Assembly (NCBI GenBank): GCA_026415535.1
Contig: JAOAGX010000086.1
Span: forward strand, 1 to 8,307
Direction: 5' to 3'
Length of the DNA stretch: 8,307 nucleotides
Origin: Armatimonadota bacterium
GTDB taxonomy: Bacteria > Armatimonadota > UBA5829
Notes under the pieces: model-generated
What the model was told of the DNA's origin: nothing
What the model saw: only the letters and a program-made list of their open reading frames with translations
The model's database searches: none
Position numbers and translations under genes: made by a program
In this document: positions 1-5,785 of the stretch, piece by piece
Layout: every line of letters starts with the position of its first letter
Numbering within the stretch: the first letter of the stretch is position 1

Positions 1-351
1 AACCAAGGCTGTGGTATTCTCCCGCCGCGATAGCCACAAAGCCCGTGTTTGGGGATGGCACGTCGCACTGGCCATACTCGTTGTCTCCCCACGCGACGAT
101 CGATCCGTCCTGTTTCAAACCAAGACTGTGAACTTCTCCCGCCGCGATAGCCACAAAGCCCGTGTTTGGGGATGGCACGTCGCACTGGCCATACTCGATG
201 TCTCCCCACGCGACGATCGATCCGTCACGCTTCAAACCAAGGCTGTGGCTACCCCCCGCTGCGACAGCCACAAAGTCTTTATTAGGGGTTGGCACGTTGC
301 ACTGGCCAGAGTAGTTGTCTCCCCACGCGACAATCGAGCCGTCCTGCTTCA
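1..351 (-). repeat. 117-bp tandem repeats encoding RCC1 blades
   Basis: There are three full 117-base units, 1-117, 118-234 and 235-351, and the same motif (accaaggctgtg on the plus strand) restarts at 352. Units 1 and 2 differ at 8 of 117 positions by my count, while unit 3 is clearly more diverged. The period is exactly 39 codons, so copies can be gained or lost without breaking the frame. The near-identity of two blades suggests a recent duplication or ongoing gene conversion. Confidence 0.9.
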
Positions 352-526
352 GACCAAGGCTGTGACCTACACCAGCCGCAAGCTTCGTGAACGGCCCACT
401 TAGATCGACCCCGAACACCTGCTCTCCCCAGCCAATAACCAAGCCGGAACCCATAGTCGGCGAGCAGACTACCACCACAACTGCCAAAAGCAAACTAAAC
501 CGCCTCAAAACACTCCCCACAAACAT
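1..526 (-). CDS. Secreted RCC1-repeat beta-propeller protein, N-terminal part (runs off left edge)
   Basis: The visible part is 175 codons. The ATG at 526-524 has a strong Shine-Dalgarno AGGAGA eight bases upstream (540-535). Residues 1-28 look like a signal peptide: Arg8-Arg9, a Leu/Val-rich core with five valines in a row, then Ser-Pro-Thr-Met-Gly-Ser-Gly. The Cys at 21 is preceded by Val, so the lipobox is poor and this is probably not a lipoprotein. From about residue 44, 39-residue RCC1-type units follow: F-x-x-[IVL]-A-A-G-x-x-H-S-L-G-L-K-x-D-G-S-I-V-A-W-G-D, then GQC[DN]VP[ST]PN. Such units form blades of a propeller, as in RCC1 or the shorter-bladed BLIP-II; a closed seven-blade ring would need roughly 320 residues, so about half is outside the window. 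It is probably exported and binds a protein or ligand, but no partner can be named. The family is clear; the function is not. Confidence 0.9.
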   Translation of the reverse strand, partial: MFVGSVLRRFSLLLAVVVVVCSPTMGSGLVIGWGEQVFGVDLSGPFTKLAAGVGHSLGLKQDGSIVAWGDNYSGQCNVPTPNKDFVAVAAGGSHSLGLKRDGSIVAWGDIEYGQCDVPSPNTGFVAIAAGEVHSLGLKQDGSIVAWGDNEYGQCDVPSPNTGFVAIAAGEYHSLG

Positions 527-571
527 CGATCATCTCTCCTTCAGTTTCCAAATAAATTTAGCCCGTGCACT

Positions 572-712
572 TTATGCAACTTCAAAACCACAGCTTAGAT
601 CCGCTCAGACCACCTGGCCGTCCCAACCCACAATTGAACCGGACGCGAATACTGCGGTTGAAGCAGTCACACAAGCAAAGAACGTTGTAATAAGGCGAAA
701 TATACGACCCAT
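572..712 (-). pseudogene. Relic of an RCC1-repeat protein paralogue (signal peptide and first residues only)
   Basis: On the minus strand, an ATG at 712 opens a 35-codon frame ending at TGA 607-605. It has a typical signal peptide (Met-Gly-Arg, a hydrophobic core, then A-V-F-A-S-G) followed by SIVGWDGQVV. This matches the start of the intact neighbour, where a signal peptide is followed by SGLVIGWGEQVF. Reading through the stop, the frame continues ADLSCGFEVA until TAA at 574-572, against VDLSGPFTKLA in the intact gene. The 50 bases ending at 596 align without gaps to the intact gene at about 34 of 50 positions. The relic is in the same frame as the gene at 526, has no clear Shine-Dalgarno, and has lost all RCC1 blades. 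I read it as the remains of a tandem duplication. The alternative is a short secreted peptide of 35 residues. Confidence 0.65.
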
Positions 713-761
713 CGAACAAATAAACGCACACAATGCTGCAATATTACGCGCTCAAGACATG

Positions 762-811
762 CTGTTGGAATGTATCATGCGCTTAGACTTTTGTCAACCA
801 GCTGTTTTTTT
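762..811 (-). promoter_or_regulatory. Sigma70-type promoter reading toward the RCC1 relic and gene
   Basis: On the minus strand, TTGACA (797-792) is a perfect -35. It is followed by 17 bases and TACATT (774-769), a 4-of-6 -10 box that is extended by TG one base upstream. A run of seven A (811-805) lies where an UP element would be. Transcription would start near 762, giving a leader of about 50 bases to the relic ATG at 712 and about 235 bases to the intact gene at 526. It was probably the promoter of the decayed copy and may now serve the intact one. Confidence 0.6.
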
Positions 812-848
812 GTTGAAGACAGTTTGGTGTTGTGGGCACAGATTATTA

Positions 849-895
849 GCTTCGCTCAGAATAACGACTTGGCTGGTATGTCCTTTTGAGCGAAG
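849..895. repeat. Dispersed hairpin repeat, copy C
   Basis: CTTCGCTCA (850-858) and TGAGCGAAG (887-895) are perfect 9-base inverted arms around a 28-base middle, and partial pairing continues inward (GAA with TTT, AC with GT). The arm sequence, TGAGCG followed by AAG or a near variant, is shared with the elements near 1745 and 3704. It lies 18 bases past the end of the TPR gene, so the RNA hairpin could mark or protect that 3' end, but no U-tract follows on the minus strand. Confidence 0.6.
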
Positions 896-913
896 TGACG
901 AACTTCATTAGAA

Positions 914-1606
914 TCAAGCTTTTTTCGAGCTCGACTCCGCGAGGTTTTTTGCATCCTTTCTAGACTGCTCCGCTGTCACGGCCGCATCTACAAAGGCGTA
1001 CACGTGGGTAAAGACGGCTAAACAGAGGAAAATCACGGCCGATGTGTCTAGGTCTTGCACGAACCTGGTGATGGGATCAATAGCTCCACCCACACTGGGT
1101 CTCAACGCGAAGAAAAGCAGCCACGATATAGAAACTGTAAGAAAGAGCGCGATTCCTTTGATGGTCTTGCCGCAGTAGATGTGGCCCAAACCCGGAACGC
1201 CTGAGAATAGAGCGGCCACAAACGGGCTGCGCGGCGGAAGTTCGAAGGTTGATCGGAATGCTTCCGGCTGCTCGACCATGAGTTTCAGAAGCTCCCTCTG
1301 GCGCCTGGCTTCAGCTATTTGAATTGTCACTTTGGCAAACTTCTCCTCCGCAGACGTTCGGGAGGGATCCGACTCGAAAATTGATTTGTATTCTTCAGCC
1401 GCCTCCTCGAGCTCGCCTCGTGCTGCAAGTAGGTCTGCTGCAAACTCGCGGGCTTCGCTGTCATTTGGACGCAAGCTAAGAGCTTGCCTAATAAGATGCT
1501 CGGCCTCCTCGTAGTTACCACGCGTGCGGCTGACGTGGGCTGCTCGAAAAATCCGCTCGAATTCGGCATGTTTCCTTATTTCGTCGGGGTTCATATGTGC
1601 TTTCAT
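914..1606 (-). CDS. TPR protein with C-terminal multi-pass membrane domain, function unknown
   Basis: A protein of 230 residues. Residues 17-81 form about two tetratricopeptide repeats (G-N-Y-E-E-A-E, then L-R-P-N-D-S-E-A, then G-E-L-E-E-A-A), which usually bind proteins. Residues 82-115 look helical and charged. From about 127 there is a small membrane domain with the motif PGLGHIYCGK (138-147), which resembles the glycine- and tyrosine-containing turn of TM2-like domains, then membrane segments near 150-168 and 188-208. The C-terminus is basic and polar. The reading frame stays open upstream to 1747, but that extension lacks domain character and runs into a dispersed repeat, so I start at ATG 1606; ATG 1594, with a weak GAAAG before it, is equally possible. 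The gene is isolated by gaps on both sides, so its neighbours give no functional clue. The gene call is good; the role is unknown. Confidence 0.78.
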   Translation of the reverse strand: MKAHMNPDEIRKHAEFERIFRAAHVSRTRGNYEEAEHLIRQALSLRPNDSEAREFAADLLAARGELEEAAEEYKSIFESDPSRTSAEEKFAKVTIQIAEARRQRELLKLMVEQPEAFRSTFELPPRSPFVAALFSGVPGLGHIYCGKTIKGIALFLTVSISWLLFFALRPSVGGAIDPITRFVQDLDTSAVIFLCLAVFTHVYAFVDAAVTAEQSRKDAKNLAESSSKKA

Positions 1607-1714
1607 CACGAAAAGCAAAAATCGAGGCGAGTAATCTCTATCGCGAAAGCCCGACGTATAGAAAACCAAGAAGAACCTATCGATGATCCCGAATACACAT
1701 CCGGAACAATCGAA

Positions 1715-1744
1715 GCCCTCGTTCGACGCGCCCTCGTTCGGCGC
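1715..1744. repeat. Two-copy 15-bp tandem repeat
   Basis: GCCCTCGTTCGACGC is followed directly by GCCCTCGTTCGGCGC, with one difference. It lies in the gap just beside a dispersed-repeat copy and in the unlikely N-terminal extension of the TPR reading frame. Confidence 0.75.
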
Positions 1745-1779
1745 CATTCTGAGCGCGGCGAAGAACCCAGACTCCGCGC
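1745..1779. repeat. Dispersed repeat, copy B
   Basis: CATTCTGAGCG at 1745-1755 matches the left end of the element at 3704-3770 over the same 11 bases. It continues CGGCGAAGAA, the typical continuation of this repeat type, and GCGCGG (1753-1758) can pair with CCGCGC (1774-1779). The right inverted end seen in the 3704 copy is not recognisable here, so this copy is partial or degraded. Confidence 0.55.
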
Positions 1780-1858
1780 AAAGACTTTTGGCTCCACCCC
1801 TAGATCCTAGATGACGTATAACGTCGGGTTCATGGAATTATTCGACAGGTCTCCAGGC

Positions 1859-1890
1859 TTCGCGATTGCGGAACCCGCAACCTTCGCGAA
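1859..1890 (-). other. Strong bulged hairpin downstream of rsfS
   Basis: On the minus strand TTCGCGA pairs with TCGCGAA (7 bp) and, after a 3-base AGG bulge, TTGCGG pairs with CCGCAA (6 bp) around a GTT loop: 13 pairs in 32 bases. It starts 38 bases past the rsfS stop, where the long operon should end, so it may be a terminator or a 3'-end stabiliser. The expected run of U is absent, so I do not call it an intrinsic terminator. Confidence 0.6.
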
Positions 1891-1927
1891 CCTAGCACTT
1901 TCGCCCCCTAGCCCTTCAGTGACCGGT

Positions 1928-2275
1928 CTATCTAGCGGCTTCGAGTTTGACTGCTGTCTCTCGCCAGAGCGACTCAATATCGTAGTAGGCTCGCTCCTCG
2001 GGAGCGAAAATGTGGACTACTATATCTCCGTAATCCACTAGCACCCAGCGGGCCTCTTTGTAACCTTCAACTCGGTCCTTGATCAGTCCGCGCTTCTTAC
2101 CGTCGATAATAAGCCCGTCCGCCACAGCTCGGATATGCGTATTCGAAGTGCCGCTAGCGATTACGAAGAAGTCGGCTACTAACGTGCGTCCGCCAACTCC
2201 GATAACTTCAACATCCTCCGCTTTCTTCTCGCGAAGGATTTCCTGAACTATTTGCAGTTTTTCCTGAGTTTCGAT
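1928..2275 (-). CDS. rsfS: Ribosomal silencing factor RsfS, probable AUC start
   Basis: RsfS (Iojap/DUF143 family) binds ribosomal protein L14 (uL14) and blocks joining of the 30S and 50S subunits, lowering translation in starvation. Visible family features in order are KKAEDVEVI, the DFFVIASGTSNTH core, EGY, WVLVDYGDIVVHIF, PEERAYYDIESLW. At about 115 residues it has normal length. The frame opens after TAG at 2281-2279, and no ATG, GTG or TTG occurs until a GTG at 2125, which would remove the conserved core. GAGGT (2285-2281) stands five bases before ATC at 2275-2273, so AUC is the best start. The LCP stop is 10 bases upstream, which suggests coupled translation. Alternatives are a sequencing error in an original ATG, or another non-standard codon. 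Confidence 0.9.
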   Translation of the reverse strand: METQEKLQIVQEILREKKAEDVEVIGVGGRTLVADFFVIASGTSNTHIRAVADGLIIDGKKRGLIKDRVEGYKEARWVLVDYGDIVVHIFAPEERAYYDIESLWRETAVKLEAAR

Positions 2276-2280
2276 CTTCT

Positions 2281-2285
2281 ACCTC
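2281..2285 (-). promoter_or_regulatory. Ribosome binding site that fixes the unusual rsfS start
   Basis: GAGGT on the minus strand follows the LCP stop codon TAA (2288-2286) directly and is separated by AGAAG from the ATC codon at 2275-2273. No standard start codon lies within reach in the rsfS frame. Confidence 0.65.
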
Positions 2286-3572
2286 TTAGTGATAAGCGTT
2301 ACGCTTGCCGACAATCACCGTTACGTCCGGACCACTCTTCTTCTGGGCTCCGTCCTCTATGATCAGATCGCAGCCGATCAGTTTCGCCAGCCGCATCACT
2401 GCTTCCGTCTTACCTTTGCGCGTGATGATTTGCGACTGGTAGTAATCGGACTTTGGCGCGTTGTCCGTTCGCGTGACTTCGTAACCGGCATCAATCAACT
2501 GATCAGCTATCTTTTTGGCCGCTCCAGCAACTCCGCTGCCGTTAAGCACCTCAACTTTGGGATTGGGTTCCTGGAAGAGCAGTGTGACGCTGACAACCTG
2601 AGCAAGTTGCTTGGTATCCGGCAACCAATAGCTGACTCTTCCAATCATCCCGGGCCTGCCAGGCAACACCTCCATTGTTATATTTTCGGGCTTGATGTCC
2701 TTGAAAAAGTCCGCCAGGCCATCCCAATCCTTCATATTGAGGTCGCTGACGACGTAACCCCTATTGTAAGCGGTCTCAAGCACGCGCGCCCTCTCTCGTT
2801 TTGTGGGAAGACTCAGAATGCGGTTTGCAAGAGCGCGTAGGAATATCTGTTGCCGGGCAATTCGGCCCGCAGGAACTTTCTTACCGTTGATGATTTCGTA
2901 GCCGGAGTCCCCATACTTATCGTGCCTGAACCTTACGTAGCCCTCGGCTTGCTTGCCGTTTAGAAGTTGTTTTTCAGGACTGGCCTTGAGGTTGATGTAA
3001 AGCCCGCCGTGGCGATCCACGTAGTGCATATCCTTATCGACCTTGATATAGACACCGCCAACTAGGTCCACTATGCCCCTCAAACCGTGCGTATTGGTCT
3101 TGACGTACTTTTCAATAGGAACCCCCAACAGGTCCTGGACCACTTGTTTTGTGAGCTGTGGCCCGCCGTAAACGTGGGCTGAGTTGATCTTGCAGATACC
3201 GTGCCCGGGAATCTCGACGCGCGTGTCGCGTGGAATCGATAACGCGCGAATTTCTTTGGTCTGTGTATCCAGAGCCAATACAACCAGCGTATCGGACAGG
3301 CCGTTGCCGTTCTTGCTCCTTCGTGCCGTGTCGTCCTCACCGATCATTAGTATGCGCACGTAGCGCTGGCCACCAAACGCGCCAGTCAGAAAATCGCCGA
3401 AGGTGGTGTGAGTGGCTTTCATTGTAGGCAACCAGACCGCTAGGAAAGTTCCCGCCGCGATTCCTACAGCAGATCCCAGCAGAATCACCAACATCGCCGC
3501 CACCCATGATGTGCCTTTCATAGATCTGAGTGGTCTTGGTCCACAGATTGGAATCCTTACCGAAAACCTCAT
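2286..3572 (-). CDS. LytR-CpsA-Psr family glycopolymer transferase with C-terminal LytR_C domain
   Basis: LCP enzymes sit in the cytoplasmic membrane and move undecaprenyl-phosphate-linked glycopolymers onto peptidoglycan. With the start at ATG 3572 the protein has 428 residues: a basic N-terminus, one membrane anchor (about 23-48), then the outer LCP domain with GLSDTLVVLALD, SIPRD (112-116), KINSAHVYGG (128-137), VRFRH (213-217) and GRIARQQ (236-242). These carry the Arg and Asp residues expected to bind the lipid pyrophosphate and metal. A LytR_C domain follows (about 340-423, KVEVLNGSGVAG). An extra stretch of about ten residues (YEIINGKKVPA) separates GD from GRIARQQ, where the family usually has almost none. 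The frame stays open to 3671; I prefer 3572 because AGGGTG lies about ten bases upstream and the N-terminus is basic. ATG 3521, right before the anchor, is possible. The C-terminal domain and order with rsfS are typical. Confidence 0.93.
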   Translation of the reverse strand: MRFSVRIPICGPRPLRSMKGTSWVAAMLVILLGSAVGIAAGTFLAVWLPTMKATHTTFGDFLTGAFGGQRYVRILMIGEDDTARRSKNGNGLSDTLVVLALDTQTKEIRALSIPRDTRVEIPGHGICKINSAHVYGGPQLTKQVVQDLLGVPIEKYVKTNTHGLRGIVDLVGGVYIKVDKDMHYVDRHGGLYINLKASPEKQLLNGKQAEGYVRFRHDKYGDSGYEIINGKKVPAGRIARQQIFLRALANRILSLPTKRERARVLETAYNRGYVVSDLNMKDWDGLADFFKDIKPENITMEVLPGRPGMIGRVSYWLPDTKQLAQVVSVTLLFQEPNPKVEVLNGSGVAGAAKKIADQLIDAGYEVTRTDNAPKSDYYQSQIITRKGKTEAVMRLAKLIGCDLIIEDGAQKKSGPDVTVIVGKRNAYH

Positions 3573-3703
3573 TCTGTTACAGCACCCTATGCGCAATGTC
3601 GCAACAGACCATGCCTGCACAGACTTCCCGCTTACATAAATTGTCCTGCTCAAACAGATTCTGCCTCTCACACAATATCAGAGCCGTCATCGCTATTCAG
3701 GCC

Positions 3704-3770
3704 GTCATTCTGAGCGCAGCGATGAATCATCGGACTTTACGCTGAAACCACCTGCTTTTCTCAGGATGAC
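3704..3770. repeat. Dispersed repeat with inverted ends, copy A (most complete)
   Basis: The 67-base element begins GTCATTCTGAG (3704-3714) and ends CTCAGGATGAC (3760-3770), inverted ends matching at 10 of 11 positions. It lies in the gap between nadD and the LCP gene. GCCGTCAT at 3683-3690 repeats at 3701-3708, which suggests a second, truncated left end or a duplication at insertion. It looks like a non-coding, MITE- or REP-like element; no transposase is present. In RNA it would fold into a hairpin inside the presumed operon transcript. Confidence 0.65.
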
Positions 3771-3835
3771 ACAAAAGACAAAATCTTCGTAGGATCTAGA
3801 ACCTAACCAATGGGTGTCAAATCGCCGGAAAAGCA

Positions 3836-4480
3836 TCATCCATGATCTGTCGCCGCCGTTTTGTACAACCCGTTCTCGAGTATGTACCGCTCTACAGCGT
3901 CAGGAACAAGATACTTAATTGATCGCCCGGATAGCACCCGCTCTCGTATGTTCGTCGACGAGACATTCACTCCCGGCATCTGAAGGTGAACCAGCTCCTG
4001 CGCAAAATCCTCTGGTAGCGCTCCCACCGCTGTCTCGAAATCGCTGCCTGGCCGGTCGGCAACAGCAATTGTAGCCAGCGCCTGAATTCCGTAAGGATCG
4101 CGCCAGCTCATCAGGTTACGAGCCTCATCCGCGCCTATCAGCACGAACAGACGCGCTGATCCGCCGAGCAGACCTATGATTTCTCGCACCGTATCTATTG
4201 TATACGACGGTCCCTCGCGGTCAAGCTCCACAGTTGAGCACTCGAAATACTCATTATCAACAACGGCAAGACGGACCATCTGTAATCGATGCTCGGCCCT
4301 TGCTATAACCTGTCCTGGCTTGTGAGGAGGCTCCCCGGCCGGTACGAACAGCACCTCGTCCAACCCAAGCTGCTGACGCGCTTCCTCGGCAAGTATCAGG
4401 TGGCCAATGTGTATCGGGTCAAATGTGCCACCCATTATCCCGATAGACACCAAATTGCCGGCCCCAGCCCCCTTACTCAT
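3836..4480 (-). CDS. nadD: Nicotinate-nucleotide adenylyltransferase NadD
   Basis: NadD joins nicotinate mononucleotide and ATP to give deamido-NAD, a step shared by de novo and salvage NAD synthesis in the cytoplasm. The 214-residue protein carries the nucleotidyltransferase signature GGTFDPIHIGH (18-28), with the HxGH catalytic histidines, then FVPAGEPPHK, LIGADEARNLMSW, and near the end the VSSTNIRERV motif that contacts ATP, followed by LVPDAVERYI. Size is normal for the family. The ATG at 4480 has GGAG too close to it to be ideal; most relatives begin about ten residues later, so GTG 4450 is an alternative. It follows proA by 28 bases and is probably on the same transcript. Confidence 0.95.
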   Translation of the reverse strand: MSKGAGAGNLVSIGIMGGTFDPIHIGHLILAEEARQQLGLDEVLFVPAGEPPHKPGQVIARAEHRLQMVRLAVVDNEYFECSTVELDREGPSYTIDTVREIIGLLGGSARLFVLIGADEARNLMSWRDPYGIQALATIAVADRPGSDFETAVGALPEDFAQELVHLQMPGVNVSSTNIRERVLSGRSIKYLVPDAVERYILENGLYKTAATDHG

Positions 4481-4508
4481 TCTCCGATCCGAAGAAAGTC
4501 ACCTCTTC

Positions 4509-5756
4509 TCAGCTCCTAAGCTGTCCGTTACCTGTCACTACATATTTATAAGTCGTAATCTCCTCAACCCCCATCGGACCACGCGCGTGTAGTTTCTGGG
4601 TGCTAATTCCCATCTCCGCACCTTTGCCGAACTCGTAGCCGTCCGAGAAGCGAGTTGAGACGTTAACAAACACACACGCGGAGTCTACCTCATCAGCGAA
4701 ACGCCGCGCAGCCGTGTAATTTTCTGTAACGATAGCATCGGAGTGACGACTGCCGTAAGTATTTATGTGGCTTATGGCATCGTCTAGCCCAGACACTACT
4801 TTTACGGCCAGTATAAGATCGAGATACTCCGTAAACCAATCCTCTTCGGTGGCCTCTTTCACACCGGAGACCAGCTCTCTAGTCTTGGCACACCCCCTTA
4901 TTTCAACGCCCGCATCGGCCAAGCGTTTACATATCCTTGGAAGAAACTCCCCGGCGATTTGTTCGCTCACCAAAAGCGTCTCCATTGCATTGCATACACC
5001 GGGGTTTTGTACCTTGGCATTCATGACTATTTCCTCGGCCATCGAGAGATCAGCAGCCGCGTCTACATAAACGTGGCAGTTGCCGTCAAGGTGCCATACA
5101 ACAGGGATGAACGAGTTCTCAACCACACTCTTAACCAGTCCTTTACCCCCGCGAGGTATGAGCAGGTCTATATAGTCTTTCATCTTCAGAAGCTCTATTA
5201 CGGCACTGCGGTCTGTCGTCTCGATGATCTGCACGGCTCCATCAGGCACGCCCTCTGCGGAAATGATCTTTCGAATGATACCAGCTATTGCCAGGTTCGA
5301 GTTTATCGCCTCCGAGCCTCCACGTAAAACGACGGCGTTGCCCGCCTTCAAACACAGCGCGGCAGCATCTGCTGTCACGTTCGGACGAGATTCGTAAATA
5401 ATCCCTATTACCCCGATCGGCACGCGCACTTTGCGAACCTCCATGCCGTTAGGTCTCACGTAACCCTCAATAGTTTGGCCCACAGGGTCTCTTAAGGCGG
5501 CAATCTGCCTCACGCCATCTGCCATCAGCGCGATCTTTTTCTCATCTAATGTCAGGCGCTTAAGCATTGCTCCGCCAACCCCATTTCGCTCAGCGACTTC
5601 CAAATCTTTTTGGTTTGCCTCGAGTATCAAGGATTTGCTTGCCTCGAAAGCGTCGGCGATAGCAAGTAGCGCACGATCTTTTACCGCGCTGCCAATAGTT
5701 GCCAACTTTGCTGCTGCAACCTTAGCTTGCTTGCACTTAGATTCGACTTCGCTCAT
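4509..5756 (-). CDS. proA: Gamma-glutamyl phosphate reductase ProA
   Basis: ProA reduces gamma-glutamyl phosphate with NADPH to glutamate semialdehyde, which cyclises to the proline precursor. At 415 residues it matches the family (E. coli has 417). Visible signatures are IGIIYESRPNVTADAAALC with KAGNAVVLRGG, LIPRGGKGLVK, and VQNPGVCNAMETLL holding the catalytic cysteine (Cys255), then GSRHSDAIVTE and the C-terminal RGPMGVEEITTYKY. I start at ATG 5756, which has AGGTGGAG just upstream and gives the usual length. A GTG at 5789 that overlaps the proB stop (GTGA) would add 11 residues and is possible. Coupling to proB fits known channelling of the unstable phosphate intermediate. proC is not in the window. 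Confidence 0.97.
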   Translation of the reverse strand: MSEVESKCKQAKVAAAKLATIGSAVKDRALLAIADAFEASKSLILEANQKDLEVAERNGVGGAMLKRLTLDEKKIALMADGVRQIAALRDPVGQTIEGYVRPNGMEVRKVRVPIGVIGIIYESRPNVTADAAALCLKAGNAVVLRGGSEAINSNLAIAGIIRKIISAEGVPDGAVQIIETTDRSAVIELLKMKDYIDLLIPRGGKGLVKSVVENSFIPVVWHLDGNCHVYVDAAADLSMAEEIVMNAKVQNPGVCNAMETLLVSEQIAGEFLPRICKRLADAGVEIRGCAKTRELVSGVKEATEEDWFTEYLDLILAVKVVSGLDDAISHINTYGSRHSDAIVTENYTAARRFADEVDSACVFVNVSTRFSDGYEFGKGAEMGISTQKLHARGPMGVEEITTYKYVVTGNGQLRS

Positions 5757-5785
5757 AGCTCCACCTGTGAATCGTACATTTGATT

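Larger units (their letters stand above)
1607..1927. other. 321-base intergenic gap between rsfS and the TPR gene
   Basis: No convincing gene. It holds a strong hairpin (1859-1890), a CATTCTGAGCG dispersed-repeat copy (1745-1779), a 15-base tandem duplication (1715-1744) and a small GACGT-ATA-ACGTC hairpin (1813-1825). I found no promoter for the TPR gene that meets a reasonable -35/-10 match on the minus strand. Confidence 0.6.

Noticed and set aside
11..403. Repetitive plus-strand open frame
   Set aside because: It is the antisense shadow of the 117-base RCC1 repeats, which read clearly as blades on the minus strand with a signal peptide and ribosome binding site.
544..579. Promoter TTGCAT-17-TTTATT directly before the RCC1 gene
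   Set aside because: Both boxes are weak and the region is AT-rich; it cannot be excluded but falls well below the promoter at 769-797.
805..811. Run of seven T on the plus strand as a terminator
   Set aside because: No stable stem precedes it and no plus-strand gene ends here; it fits better as an A-tract above the minus-strand promoter.
387..911. Long plus-strand open frame of 174 codons
   Set aside because: It runs antisense through the start of the RCC1 gene, the relic and the promoter, has low-complexity composition and no recognisable domain.
1607..1747. N-terminal extension of the TPR protein
   Set aside because: The 47 extra residues have no domain character and begin in the 15-base tandem repeat and dispersed repeat copy; no Shine-Dalgarno supports the far start.
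1813..1825. GACGT-ATA-ACGTC small hairpin as a regulatory site
   Set aside because: A five-pair stem is too short to separate from chance.
1928..2125. Short rsfS starting at GTG 2125
   Set aside because: It would remove the conserved DFFVIASGTSNTH half of the domain, which is intact in frame upstream.
3573..3671. N-terminal extension of the LCP protein
   Set aside because: The extra 33 residues precede a complete basic tail and membrane anchor, and a better placed AGGGTG favours 3572.
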